The position numbers and the translations under genes are program-made. 64,000 bases of DNA from Ophthalmolycus amberensis. Taxonomy: Eukaryota; Chordata; Actinopteri; Perciformes; Zoarcidae. Below the pieces are notes generated by a model. That model saw only the letters and a program-made list of their open reading frames with translations, searched no databases and was not told the origin of the DNA. The stretch spans positions 461,001-525,000 of the forward strand of contig JAFEUB010001804.1 of NCBI GenBank assembly GCA_024529925.1, written 5' to 3'. This document shows positions 24,336 to 37,340 of the stretch, piece after piece (position 1 is the first letter of the stretch; each line of letters opens with the position of its first letter).

Positions 24336-26049
24336 GTGGTGAATATGCTTCCAGGACTTTTCCCTGAATGTGTAAAGTAGTGGTATCTCTGACTAATTAT
24401 TGGAGAGATCTATGAGGTTGAACGTTCACTCTCTCTCTGGAATTTTTCAAAATAGCCCAACTTGCACATGTAGTCAACAGTCAACACTATAAATGTTTGT
24501 TGGAGGGCTTCACGATGCTTCTTCACATACCCTCATGGCCCTTCGTTGCTGCACACAGACGTTCAGCCAGATTTAACTTTGAGTTTGCTCAGCGCAGCGA
24601 AAAGCCAAAGTGGCTTCCACCAAATCATTGGAAACAATGGCTGTCAGTGCGCTGTTGTGTTCATGGCCCATGGGTGTACATTAAACATGTTTTAATGGAG
24701 ATGCAGACGGTCGTAGATTTTTGTTTTGGAACATCAAAATTGTGGAATTGAATCAAAATGAGTCTGAAAAGCAGCAGAAGTGTTTAGCAGACCTTCCCTG
24801 GATAACAATAGCGACGCCATGAGAGGTTTCTCTCATGAGAAGTTTATTTCATTAGAGACGGTCGTGTTTCTACTTTTCTTTACTGTTTATTGCTTCTCTC
24901 CTGTGTCCCTAATTGTGCCCGTAGAAAGTTTTGTCATCTTATAACTTGTTTTGTTCTGATTTATTTCACGGCTCCTCCGAGCACTGCAGTACTTTGAATT
25001 TATGTCTGTATTAATTACTGGATTTAATTAGATTTGCTGTATTGTTAGCTGGTGCTTTTCCTCGGGTGCCTTAAGAAATGACTTTGCTTTTACCGCTTTG
25101 GATTTCAGCTGCTCCTGAACACACGTCAGCGTGCTGCGTTTCCAACATGCCGGCAGCCTGAGACCTCGTGATGCAAGGAGACCGTTCTGTCTTTCGTTGT
25201 AACTCAATATGCTGCAGAAAACTTTGACTTTTTCTTGATATTTAACTTTTTATGTTGGATCAGGATACAAACTGAAACAAAAGGTTACACAATACTTCTG
25301 AACTTATGGGGAGCCTCAGACATAATACTTTCTCGAGGCCCCAATCACAAAATCAAAGCTTAAATCTACTGTGAGAGACGTTTAACTGGTTATGAAACAG
25401 TATTGATTTAATACTGACGCCTCTATATCACCTACACAAGTCAACGAGAGCGTCAGCTGGAAGATTGCCTATTTTTATGTAGTTATTGGCCAGAAGAGGA
25501 GACGATACTGCCGGGCACTGAGCTCTCCACTTCCTGCCGGAGCTCCAACTGCAAAGCCCGATCACAAAAAAAATCTTTGAATTCATTCGTGCTGTTTCTT
25601 CTAATCCATCTGTGAAGTTCAATGAATACATCGCTAATGTGTTAAGTGTGAAGTCGCTTCCACTTAATTTCCCAGAATGCCTCCTCTCTCTCAGCATATT
25701 GTTCTCTGGTGCGCAGTATAGGTGTGGGTGGATGGAGTGATGGTGATGAAGTAATGAGCTTCCAATAGAGGAAAAGGTAAGGTAGAGAAAGAAGGAACGA
25801 TGTCGCAGCGTGCTGTTGGTTGTTCAAATTATAATAAGGCTTTAGAAGTGGCTCCTTTGGGGGCAGAATTGGTCTCCCACGTCTTCCATGATGGATGTCT
25901 GTGTGTGTGGATGCTGAACACTGGTACAGAAATGGGAATCTTGAAAGAAGCTCTTGCTGTTTGAATTGTGTGAAGCTAAACTTAAAATGATAGGTGCTCA
26001 ATACGGAAATCAGAGTGCATCTCATCATGGCGACAACTGAGCCAGCGGC

Positions 26050-26125
26050 TAGAGGCTAGCAGCGCTGTTAGCGCTAGCAGTGCTAGCAGCGCTAACAGCG
26101 CTAATAGCGGCGCTGATGGAGTCAA
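26050..26125. repeat. Short GCTAGCAGCGCTAAC-type tandem repeat
   Basis: About five 9-base steps of the type GCTAGCAGC / GCTAACAGC, followed by GGCGCTGATGGAGTCAACAGTG. It resembles the 18-bp array at 9826-9943, which is also followed by a GGCAAC...GAGTTAAC phrase, and probably comes from a related dispersed element. The minus strand gives a spurious Leu-Ala-Leu open frame. Confidence 0.6.
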
Positions 26126-26199
26126 CAGTGAAATGTAACCTTTGGTTTGATCCAGTTGTGTAGACGTGTCACGAAACAACTTGTCGTCATACTGTGGGA

Positions 26200-26320
26200 A
26201 GTTTCTTTCTTTTTAGCTCTGGTTTTGGTCTCCACCATCTCCCGAGGGAAACATCTGGCTCTTTAGCTGCTAAATGCTCCACTATGTTTCCCAGCTAGTC
26301 GCTCACTTTGTCTAATTGGC
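26200..26320 (-). repeat. Interspersed repeat fragment, paired with 46.53-46.69 kb
   Basis: The reverse complement of 26259-26303 matches 46590-46634 with only a few mismatches (common words: AGCGACTAGCTGG and GTGGAGCATTTAGCAGC). Adjacent GGTCTCCACCATCTCCCGAG is part of the same remembered fish repeat. The copies sit in introns 1 and 2 in opposite orientation. Confidence 0.65.
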
Positions 26321-28276
26321 GATTGGGAGTTTATTTAATCAGTAAAGTCGTAGTCCGGAAAACCAAAACAAGAAGTTAAAAGAGGCTAAACCGCTCCATA
26401 GCTGAGAGGAACTGCAGAGTCGAGGGACAGTTCTCTGCGGATCGTCTCTTTTCACTGTTATTTGACCTTTTGTGAATGAAACATGATGATTTAGTGCAGC
26501 TTTAAGCCCTGTTCCTCCTCCCACTGCTGTGCACCAAACTGCAGCGTGTACAAACTGAATCAAACACCCAGGAAACAATTGATTCAGCTCATCGATCCTC
26601 ACAGTGATGCCAAACGTTTCTGCAGCAGTTATCGTGCTGTCAAATTTTTATTAGAATTAAACAATGAAGTTGCAACTATACTCATGTAAGGTTTGTAAGT
26701 ACCCGAGGGGCGAGTTAATGAAACAGTAAGGCGTTATTGACAGAGGAGGATTCAGGAGGGATCGATGAGGAGAAGACTCGTAAGCTCCCCGTGAGAAAGG
26801 AAGCGAACGAGAAGATGAGAGGAAATTAAACTTTAATGTTCCTTGTGGGGGAAATGGGTCACTGCAGCTAAGAAAAGACAACACACACAATCTAAAAATG
26901 TAACAAATCCCCAAATATGTCACAACTAATGCAAAAGTGTTGTCTAACTCTTAACTTAGTTGTCAAAGAAGGAGAAGGACGGTGGATTGAGACGGTCTGC
27001 AGCCTGCTCACCTGATTAGAAAAGTACAAGGGCAACAATTTGAGGATGAATCAGTATTTAGCAGATTAACTGAACTCTTCAAAGGTTACAGCCGGGCAGA
27101 TGAATAGACGGACATTCACATTACAGCATTTAAGAAGGTAAATTACAGTTGAGGGTTTGGATGGAGAGGACAGATGAATGAGAAGTCATCAGAAGCTGCA
27201 GAGAGCCAAATGAAGAGCTCATCGCCTTAATGAAATAGCTTTCATACCCGAAGGGGAATCTGACATTTATAAGCTATAACCAAAAACAAACACGGCTCCC
27301 TGAAACCAATAAGTTGTCCTTCAGACATTTATCCCCAAAAGAGCCCACCTATAGCACACCATTCACTTAATAATCGCCCACGCCGACTTCGCCCTCCACA
27401 TTTCATTTGTTTCCAGCGCTCGGGGCGAGGTCTGTCTGGAGCTGTTCATCAGAGCGAGGTGAGCGAGCTGCAATACGTCCTGAGAGGTTTGATATTTGTG
27501 TTTCTACTCGCACAGTAATTCAGCATCTGAGCGGCGGTGCCCGAATCGCTTCTGTAAGTGGAGCTGCTTTTTTATCCCTATTTATAAGAGACAGCGTGTG
27601 TATTCGGTTTATCTGCTGAAATGTCCATATCAGGTGTGACCAATACGAAAATGAACAGTGAAATATGAACTTTCTCCTAAACAGCAGTGAATAAAAACCA
27701 TAAATTAAGAGAGAGTTGCTGCACTTAAGTTTCATTGTTGGCCACATACACACATCATTAGGTTACAGGAAATCATCTCTCTAGAATTTGCATGTTTTGT
27801 ATCATTTGGTTATTCATTTGAATGGATCTCCCGAGCCTCTAAAATAGAATTTGGAATAACAAGAACATCGGGGTTCTGTTAGCTGAATCCTTTCTGAAAT
27901 CTAAATCAACATTTGAACATTTGTTTTTGCTTCAACCCGGTATTTCTGCACAGTTTGCGATAAAGACATTAATATTATTAGTATTTTTGTATTGAACATT
28001 CCAGAGGGGGTAAATCTGGAGACTTGTGTGATCCAAACATCTCCAATAACTTCAGAGTGTTCGAAAAAAACATAGATGTAATCATTTCCAAAATGCACAA
28101 TATTTTTTTCATCTGCGATCCGTATTTGTTGGCAATCAGCCTTTAAAAAGCAACATGTTTCCTCTTCCGTATGCTGCACATTAACGATCGCACAACTTTT
28201 TTTAATTGGGCGGTCACCGTAAAAAAAACCCACAACATTTGATTTGAAGATTCTCCTTCTAGAATATGAAGACAGT

Positions 28277-28322
28277 CATTCAAAGCTTCACCCGTAGAAA
28301 ACCTCAGTAAAAGCTTTGAATG
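28277..28322. repeat. Perfect inverted repeat, 12-bp arms
   Basis: CATTCAAAGCTT at 28277-28288 is the exact reverse complement of AAGCTTTGAATG at 28311-28322, separated by 22 bases. It would fold into a 12-bp stem in RNA or single-stranded DNA. The stem is too short for an ordinary microRNA precursor, and no transposon ends are evident around it. Confidence 0.85.
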
Positions 28323-30360
28323 TTAAGAAAGGACACTCGTGCAGCCCCAGTGGTTTCATCTGCTGTCTTTCCTGAGAGAAGTTGAGCTAATAAGCCAACT
28401 GGTGGTAAAAACCTTCAAAGATGAACTCAGGCTGCCTCTCATTTCACCGCCTACGCCGACAACTGTCACCTGAAATGTGAGTTGATCAAAGTTGATTCTG
28501 TCATTATTTGACGTAGGAACAGAAAGAAGGTCTCGGCTGTTGTCTGCTTCACATGCTCTCCGTTTGCTCGTGTCAGTACCGGGTCTGTTCAGACAAAGAC
28601 GGTTTTATTGAAAAGAAACACCATTATTTATATCAGGCTGCATCATTTTATCAGATTACGTTCATCTCGGAACAATAAAAGTCTGGGATCCTCGGCTCAA
28701 TCATATATTGTTTAATATTAGTCCTGAAGTTGAATTTCACTTTAGAGAGCAATCACAATATCAGTCTGAAAAAGGCAATTCCCCAGTCGTCATCTTTGAG
28801 TAGACTTCCTCTCTCTGGTGTCTCTCTCCCGTCTGAGCTGATTTAGAGCCACTGGAGTGAGTGCGCTATAATCACAGCCTAACGGCAGATCATCTGAAGA
28901 CCACTGAATGACTTTTAATCCTGGCCTAATGACGGATAATACCGCCTCACTCCTACGTGTCTGGATGCTGATTTGCATTGGCGCCCTCGTCCCACTTTTA
29001 AACTCACAACTAAAGTAAATGTAAAACTTTTGAGGTCTGAGTCCTGCCTGAAAGTCAAATCTGAAAAGAAGTTTGTGAGTCAGGTGAGATTCATTCATAT
29101 TCAGACAGCTTCTGCCTCGTTGCTCCGTGATTAGACTTCCTGAGGGCTGACATGACGGACAGGTAATCACAGTTTCTGTGCCGTGAACTTGCTGACCAGT
29201 GTCTCCGCTAATTAGGCTCTGAGCTCGGCACGGTTCGGGTATTTACACGCCCATGCGTCGAAGGAGCGGTTTGATTATTCAGCTGCTGCAGACTGTGGAG
29301 AGGTTTAATACCAGTTACAGTAAATAATAGAGATGCTGGAGGCTGATTGGCAAATTCGTGGGTGTTATTACTCACCCATTGAAGGCAATTCGTTGCCTAG
29401 AGAAAGAGTTGGTTATTTAAACTGTGGAGGCTCCAGGGGAATATTCGAGGTGCTTGATTAAATCTCTGAGCTCATGAATTATCCCTCATCTGTTCCAGGA
29501 TTAATGTGGTAAGAAGAGGTTGAGGATGGAGAGCGTGAACCGGGGCTCGTCTCGTGGGGAATCTATTGCTTTTCAGTGAGCTGCTTGTTTGCTCTGAGAA
29601 GAACAAAGCCCCTCGCAGTTTGGTGTTCAGCGAACTTCCCGGTCCTTTATGATTCATGAGAGGGCGGCTTCAGCGAGAGCCGGGACGAGTAGCCGAGGAT
29701 AAATCCCCTTCATATCTCTTCTTTAGTGTCATTTATGGAAATGTGTGCTGGCAAAATGGAGCCATGAACGGGGACCTGATGAAGTCAAGGTTTCGGGATG
29801 TGGAGCCACCAGTCATGAATCTGGATTTATTAACCCAGGAACAGGTAGTTAAGTGAGGAACTGAAGGGGGACTGCGGTCCACCCTGTTGATCTTGGGACC
29901 TGCTGGACTGTATTTGTTCAAGGCCGTCCCCAGAAGGAGCCTGTCTCCCCCAAAAAATGAAGCCGTTCATCACAAGATGGCTCGCCTCAAATATCAGCTT
30001 TCATCCGCTGAGGTCGTGATACTCCGTCACTCAGAGACGATGGACCCGAACAACAAATGGATTTTACACTCGCAACTCTATTTGTGCCGGCGGATGCATT
30101 AGTTATGGCTGTCGTAACTGGATATTTTACTGGGGACATTAAACTTACCAACTGTAACCGCATTAGTCAGCGAGGTCACCGCGCTCTCTCGCTCTCTGTT
30201 GCTGGGGATTCGCATTTCACCAGAAACAGATTGTCCTTCCTGCAGCTGCTGCAAGCGCAACATGTTATTATTCCACAGAATGAGCTCCGAAGAGCGAGAA
30301 TGTGAAGTTCACATCAAACTGCCAGTTATATCGCTCGTATGCAAAGTGGACACTTTGGTG

Positions 30361-30420
30361 TGAGGGCGGCGCTAGAGATACGTTTTAATCGTCAGCATTA
30401 GGGTTCATCCTCTGGGGATC
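30361..30420 (+). repeat. Interspersed repeat fragment
   Basis: GGCGGCGCTAGAGATACG followed by ATTAGGGTTCATCCTCTGGGGAT. The same closing phrase (ATTCATCCTCTGGGGAAC or its variants) occurs at 49420-49440 and 55826-55845, so these are fragments of one dispersed family. Confidence 0.6.
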
Positions 30421-30947
30421 TGACCATTTGTGCACAAAGTTCAACATTGTACCTCGGGGAATGTCACAATTAAAAATGATCATGATAACTAAATCACTTT
30501 TCAAGTCAAAAAGTTCTCCACACATGGCAACTAATTAAAATCTATAAATTATAAAACATTAGATTTAATGATACAACTAAGTTTAGTAGTAAGATTTAAA
30601 CAAAATGCAGCTTGAGAGAGAACTTTTTTTCTCACCTCATCACACCTGACCAATCACTGCATGAAGTGGGTGTCAGATTGCTCTCCCCCCGATTCGGACG
30701 TTTCCAATAAGTTAGTTGTCCTCTTTACACACTGAGATGCTGAGAGTCTTACGTTCTCTCTGTTGTGTATTTTTATAAACCCGGTGGCCGCCAATCTGCA
30801 GCGACTGCTGATGAGAAGTTGCAGAAACCGGTCAGTTTGTATTCGAGAGGACGGAGCTGAGTCAGTGGCCATTAAGGACGGAAGACGGCTGAATGTCAAC
30901 ACAGCAAGATGGAGTTTAATCTGAGCTAAGCACTGAGGTGGACACGA

Positions 30948-30973
30948 GGAGGAGGAGGAGGAGGAGGAGGAGG
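30948..30973. repeat. (GAG)n trinucleotide tract
   Basis: About eight GGA/GAG triplets in a purine-rich part of intron 1. Confidence 0.9.
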
Positions 30974-31126
30974 GTAGGAGAGAAGGAAATAAGTGGAGGA
31001 AAAGCAATATAAAGTATGAGAGGATAAAGTTTAGGGGGTCAGAGTCTGCAGGCTGTCTGGTAGCAGCACTCCCTCTGTTTCTCACAACTGCAGTGACATT
31101 TTCTTCTGCCTTTCCCATTTTATCCC

Positions 31127-31240
<114 letters not shown>

Positions 31241-32090
31241 GGCCACCATCTGCTTTCTGGAAGCACCGCCTCACATCTTTGAGATGATTTGCCTTCATGA
31301 GATGAAGCAGCAGGAAGCAGCAGGAGGACCGGGAGGACAGCAGGTATGACGGAAAGTGAGGCGAGTAGACGGGGACAGAAGTGAGTCAGAGAGGAAGGAA
31401 ACGAGGACAGGAGTGTGGAAGGATGCTGAGGATGGTGGATAGGAGAGAAAAAAAGAGAGAGGAAGAGGAGGATTAGGGCCGGAGGAGGAACGAGGATGAG
31501 GAGCTAATAGTTTCCCGTGTCTGTTTCCCTGCTGTGACATTCTCAACTGCTTCTACAATTTCACCACCCGCTGGCTGTTAAGGGAGAGCGTGTGTGTTCA
31601 TGTTCAGCCCCGAGAGGACTGACTTTCTGCACGACTGCTCTGCTATAAATATTCATGCCTTGTCGAAGAAAGTGAAAGTTTAAGGAACAGCTTCTATTGG
31701 TCGGATCTGCCAATGCAGCCTACTACCTTTAAGCAATTACGATGGAATGAACTAAATTCACGCTCGATGAGGATATGAACAGGATGGTAACACTCATATG
31801 TGTAGCCGGGCATTTATTGTTCATGGCAAACTATGGAGGACATTTCACAGACTTCACCTCCTCAAACCTTCACTTTGACCCTGATTGGCTGCGTCTGAAA
31901 TCACTCCCTGCTTACAGTGGAGCATCGTAAGTAGTAACCATGGCAAAGAAATAAAATTTCGGTGAATTATCAACTCTGTGATAAAATACCTCAACCTTCA
32001 AGAAAGAAAAGATTAAATTTAAGACAGGCAGAGAACAAATGTGTGTAATCCTGTTCTGGAGCACCAACAATCCTCTGCTCCCAAACCATC

Positions 32091-32113
32091 ATCATCATCA
32101 TCATCATCATCAC
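32091..32113. repeat. (CAT)n trinucleotide tract
   Basis: About seven CAT units in intron 1. Confidence 0.9.
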
Positions 32114-32251
32114 CAACAGCGTCTTCTGACAGGAAGTCGAGAGTATCTTTGGTGTGAAACTAGTTTTAATCAGTGCAACGTGTCGTAAAGCTTGATTCAT
32201 GCTTGTGTTAAAGTTTTAAATTGATGTCACACCATTGGACACACCCCTTTA

Positions 32252-32269
32252 TGGGGGGGGGGGGGGGGG
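32252..32269. repeat. Poly-G run
   Basis: About 18 consecutive G residues in intron 1. The exact length is unreliable in most sequencing data. Confidence 0.9.
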
Positions 32270-32529
32270 TCCTGTGCAGTGAGGTTTTCGCCTGTCAGTG
32301 TCAACATTTTCTAAGCAGATGCGGATGGGCAGAAACCATGCGTGAAGATACACCGCCCTTTAAAGTGTGGGAGAAAAATAAAAAACGCGACCTCGTCATG
32401 ATTTTGCGTTTTTTGCCATTGTGGCTAATTAGGTGAAATTAGGTCAGAGGAATGTTTCATGCCAATAGTTGGAAGCAGTCGAAAGCAATATCAGATCAAA
32501 TATACATTTCCCATGTTTGGTTTTATTGT

Positions 32530-32620
32530 TTATATCTGATTAATAATCGATTAATTGAAGTAATAATGGACGCATTAATCGATCATTAAAATAGTTTTTG
32601 ATTGCAGTGCAAGTTTAATC
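32530..32620. repeat. ATCGATTAAT palindromic repeat fragment
   Basis: ATCGATTAAT at 32546-32555 is the exact reverse complement of ATTAATCGAT at 32574-32583, within AT-rich text containing TAATAATCGATTAATTG. From memory this TAATCGATTAAT style belongs to a dispersed fish repeat, so the inverted arms are probably part of that element. Confidence 0.5.
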
Positions 32621-33174
32621 TGTTATCCGGTGTAAACGGAGAGAATTGGTGGATTTTCAAAATGCAAAAGTGTTATTATCCGTTCAGCTTTGATCTCTTG
32701 GCGCTAAAGTTTCACATCAGACGTTTTCAAGAAGAATCTGCTCACAGACGGATGTGACTCACGAGCTTTGACGGGAGATATTCACCACCATATCTCATGT
32801 TTCTGACCGGTGCCCTAATTGGAGTCTGTCATGACTTTTCCCCTAGATATCCCCAATTACACTGTCCCGTGACGGTTTAACAGTTCAATGTGAAAGTGCT
32901 GCTTCATAGCTCGTCTCCACAACTTCTAGTAAGGACAGACACTATTCTCTTCGTTAAAGTGGTAGCGTTTTGTGTTTCCAGCCTCGGGAGAAGCCGAGCT
33001 CCGAGTGTTTGATGGGCGGGAGAAGACGGACAACATCAAATTATCTGCAGAGAAGTTTTTTTAAAGAGCACTTATCTGCTAACGTCCCCCGCGGGAAGAC
33101 GTCTGTAAAGTAGAACTGTAGATGCTGTGACTGCGGCGGCTGTTGTGGTTTAGTGGAAGTGTAAAGAGGCTCCA

Positions 33175-33182
33175 CACGCACG

Positions 33183-33245
<63 letters not shown>
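33175..33245. repeat. (CA)n microsatellite
   Basis: The tract begins with CACGCACGCACG interruptions and continues as about 30 clean CA units in intron 1. Confidence 0.95.
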
Positions 33246-33247
<2 letters not shown>

Positions 33248-33694
33248 AGGGAGGGAGCTCCATAGTTGCCTTTGGTCACGACATCCAATATTCTCTGGTC
33301 TGGAGCTGATATAAAATGTGTGTTATTGCAGTGCCAGTGCAGGCAGGTCTCCATAGACCAGCTGTTACAGTGCGGGTGTAAAGGGGTTGTCTGGGCTCCA
33401 ATGGCTGTAGCCGGCCTCCGGTTGCTGGAATCATGTTTCCCCTCACCTTAACAAGATCAATCAGATAGATCTCTTCTGCTTTCCCACAGCTCTGGTTTAT
33501 AGATTAGCGATGTGTCTGCGGAGCCTATAAACAAACGAGGTAACGATGTGCAGTATTGCATTGTGTTGATGAATTGTACCGGCCACTGCAGTTTAGCTTA
33601 AGTAGACATAATGCAGATAAAAGGCCGGGACACGCCGCCATGTCTCTGCTCTGTGATTGGCTGAGTGTAGGATGTATACGCTAGGTCAGGGCTA

Positions 33695-33850
33695 GACGTT
33701 AAGGCTGGGCGATGTGGCCTGAAAAGGAAATCTCCACGTTTTTGACACCACACCCGATTTAGGATTTTAACCATTTATTTCCCCCATAAAAACAAAAGAC
33801 TAATTCATTATTATTCTGTTTTTAACAATATAAAATGATTAACAAAAGTA
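33695..33850 (+). repeat. GGCTGGGCGATGTGG-type repeat fragment
   Basis: AAGGCTGGGCGATGTGGCCTG followed by GAAATCTCCACG and ACACCCGATTTAGGATTTT is, from memory, the start of a dispersed fish repeat. A minus-strand scrap of a related element, GATACCCAGCCCAACACTG, lies at about 39974-39992. Confidence 0.5.
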
Positions 33851-33879
33851 AACAAACAAAGATGAACTCCCCTATTGGA

Positions 33880-34215
33880 ATCATAGGCTATATAAGAGGT
33901 GGACGTTATCGTCGCGACGTCACCCAAGCACACCCTGCTTTATGGTCTGTTTGACTCTAAATGGACCATAATGTACTAAATGAACATCATGCTGTATTGA
34001 AGAAGACTTGAAACTAGAGATTGAGACCATAAACTCATGTTTACAATGTTTACTGAGGTAATAAATCAAGAGAGAAGTAGAGTCATTTTCTCATAGACTT
34101 CTATACAACCAGAGGAGTCGCCCCCTGGTGGACAGTAGAGAGAATGCAGGTTGAAGACTCTTCAGGATTGGCTTCACCTTTCAGAGCTGGAGGTTGCCGC
34201 CTGATTGGGATTAAT
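33880..34215 (-). mobile_element. CTCF-bearing dispersed element, copy 1
   Basis: On the minus strand it contains, in order, the CTCF-like site (reverse complement of 34117-34131), GTATAGAAGTCTATGAGAAA, ACTCTACTTCTCTCTTGATT, CATGAGTTTATGGTCTCAAT, CATGATGTTCATTTAGTAC, ATGGTCCATTTAGAGTC, ACCATAAAGCAGGG, then GACGTCGCGACG. Copies 2-4 share this order. Compared with copy 3 it lacks most of the segment between ACCATAAAGCAGGG and the GACGTCGCGA end. It has no coding capacity, so it is probably a non-autonomous DNA element or another short repeat; the termini were not proved. Confidence 0.75.
34117..34131 (-). promoter_or_regulatory. CTCF-like motif in dispersed element
   Basis: GTCGCCCCCTGGTGG, which reads CCACCAGGGGGCGAC on the minus strand. 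It fits the vertebrate CTCF core CCASYAGRGGGC at all positions. Binding is inferred from sequence only. Confidence 0.6.
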
Positions 34216-37200
34216 AAAGTGCAAATCTAACTTTCACAAAACTTTACTAATTTTAAACGAGATGCTTCTTGAAAAACAGGCGTTTCTGGCGTTTCATTAG
34301 CGCCCGCTCTCTCCTCACGTGGGATACTATGAGAAATTGATTTCGTGTTAGTGTTGTTAGGTGCCTCATGTCTCTGCTTGAGATGGAATAAAGTAATTGT
34401 GCTGCTGCTTTTACTCGTCACACATGAGACAAACTTTACAGCGGACGGTGGTTTGCCTTCACACTTTACTCCAATTAATTGCTGACGTTGATTCGTTGCC
34501 CAGCTCTACTTGACAATGGTTTCGCCTGTCACCCACTGCAGGGCCTAATGATGGGTCAAAACATCATTCATCATGAGCTTCCATAGGAATTCCCTCCCAA
34601 CTTTTGGCACATTTTACTTTGTATTGACAGCTAACTAGACCCATATGTGTCCCTTGTGCTCATGAACAAAATCAATCAGAATATCTCTTCTGTCACATTC
34701 GGTTTCTTACATTGTTGACCATCACATAGAGCTAGGGATGCATGAAATGTTATATTATTTGTGGGTCAGTATTTCAATATTGATAATGTGGCAATATTTG
34801 AAATATTAACAATGGTGCTCATCCAGAATTTAAAGCCGATGTGTTGAATGTTTGAATATAAACAAACTACAGTGTAGTGTAGCCACTTGTTAGCGACCGT
34901 TGTTTTTCTGACACGTGAGAGCTTCATTGAGAGGGCTTTGTACTGACGTGTTTTATGTTGTAGAACTGTATACTGACTTCTGGGTTTTAGGACTCATTCC
35001 TGCAGCACTCTATATATCGCTTGCTTGACTGTCTTCACACTCAGCTGTTGGATTTAATAGTCGTTTACCTCTAAAATGATACACTTAATATCAAACAATC
35101 TGACTTGTTCTGCTGAGCCTTCACGATACGACTGAACCACACCAGAGAAGGTTTGGAAGTGGACGGAGACCCTCCTCTTCAGATGGTCTTTGTCCAGTTA
35201 TTTGGGCCGCACCAGAGTCTGAGTAACTGCAGTCGCACCGAACCAAACAAACTCAATCAAATGGGCAAATGCATCATAATTTGCTCCAAACAGGTCAGGT
35301 GTGAGAGCACCAATTGTTTTATATAAAGATAAAGTAAGAGACCAGACTTTAATGATAACCCAAATACCATCCAATGAAATATCTAGCCTCACGCCACACT
35401 GTAAGGATGATATTTACCTTTACAATCACAATATTTGAGCAGGTGATTGCCTATAGTCCCTACAGACAACATGTACAGTATGCTGCTCCAACGCTCATTT
35501 GCATAAATATAGTTTGTGGTATAAGCTCCTCTACTGGTGCAATTTATAGTTTTCAATTGTATGAATCCCCAGTGTTTCCTTTATGAAATAAATTAGGTTT
35601 GCCGAGGTGCTTGGATGATGTGAATATCTTTGAGTCGAGTATTTTATTTGAATGACAGAACACAATTACACGTTTTTTCATTCCCCATGGAGACCCGTTG
35701 CTCTACTGCTCGCTATTAAGAGACATTTCCAGGCAAATATATTCAAACTATTTACTTAGTGCGGCCAGAGAATTAGCAGATATTTTATTACACAAACCTC
35801 CTCCTGGAGCCATCAGTAGGAGTGATGTAGCCGCCAGCTTTTCGATTTTAATCTGCATAATTCTGGCATTGTAATTCGCAGTGAATGTTTGGGGGCTTCA
35901 GCCGTGTTTGTACTGCACCCTGGTGAAAAAAGAAAAGAAAATCTAATTTCTCAACAGCTTCTTTTAACTCTCTCGTCTGCGGTAATGTGAGCGGAACCTG
36001 ACGCTAAAAAAAGAAAAGAAAATGTTTTAAATGCTGCTCGCCGCTGTTTTTGATCACTTCTTTTGCGTGATGTCTGTCTCCCCACATCGCTGCTCAGTGT
36101 GACGAGCCGCAGAGAGGAGGAGGGTTGTTCTCTCCTTTCAAAGAGTGCCTCAGAATGCATTGGGATGCTGTTCGTGGCTGCATTCTTGCAGATTGTGCTT
36201 CACCTGATGATCTTATTATCTGGTATTGTGTTGCTGGACAAGGGGTTGAAGGCCAGAAGCAGTCGACATTATGCGGGAGCGTGTTTGACAGCTGGGTGAA
36301 GGATTGGAGATGAGGAACAAACATTCCGGATGTTGTTAGCAGTGAGAAGGGCTGAGCCTCTCACTCTGGAAGCTGTCAGAGAGAAAGACCGGCAGGAAAC
36401 GAGTTCTTCAAAGCGTTGTATACCATAGGAAACTGGAAATAACTGCTCAGGTTAACTTCTGGCACTTTTTGTGATGGTTTCTGCTCCTATTCAGTGACGT
36501 TTGACAGTTTTCATGTAGGAAGTGGTTTTTCTATTTACCTCCAGTGTAAGAGTGGGTCTAACATGTAGAGCGTTGTGTTCTCCAACATAAACAACTGAAC
36601 AGGTTGCTTTTCACCGTATTCTGAAATGACCAATGTGATCTCTTTTACTCGTCTTCCTCCCCCTGCAGTCACAAACTAGTGAAGTAAAGTACTCGGTGAA
36701 GGTTAAAGACGGATTCCCTTCTTGGGTAAAACCAAAAAACCTGCAGTGGTGGAAGAAAGTGGTGCACGAACCCCAATACTCAAAATCACACCCCAACATC
36801 TAATGTGAAACGTTTTGCATCAGTATAAAATAAATCACAATATTCTGCCTTACCACTTTGAGAATACATTCTTCATATAAACACTTTACAAAAGTGTGTT
36901 ATTTATATAAATAATCCTTTTCTGTGGGGAACTTCCATCACAACTTGCAGATGTGTTTTATTAAATACCAATATGTCCAACTCTACAGTTGTTTATATGA
37001 TTGTAAATGTTTATAATTCCTGGCACATTTAAAGTAATCACATTTAATTATCTTAAACTATAGCTGCAAACAGCTTGTGATGTCAATGATTCAGCTAAAT
37101 AGAATTATTACACTGTATGTAGTAAAGCTGCAGTGGATGCATATTAACTGTTGAATAAAAACATTTATAGAAAATGTTATTCTTCAGCTAACAAGAGAAC

Positions 37201-37340
37201 TACAAGGTAACTGAAGGTACATAAGTCCTGTTTGGTCTCATCCACCGGATACTAAAGAGAAATGTATTCTTGTTTCTGAAGTCTTTTCAAAAAGTGTGTT
37301 TTGGTTTTACAAGAGGGAGACTGAGATAAGTGACAGAAAG

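Noticed and set aside
25642..26028. 128-codon minus-strand frame considered as a transposase relic
   Set aside because: I could not match it to Harbinger, hAT or Tc1-type motifs. It lacks any catalytic signature.
25982..26179. Leu-Ala-Leu repeat peptide, also at 9814-10017
   Set aside because: Translation of 9- and 18-bp tandem repeats. Both copies lack a gene context.
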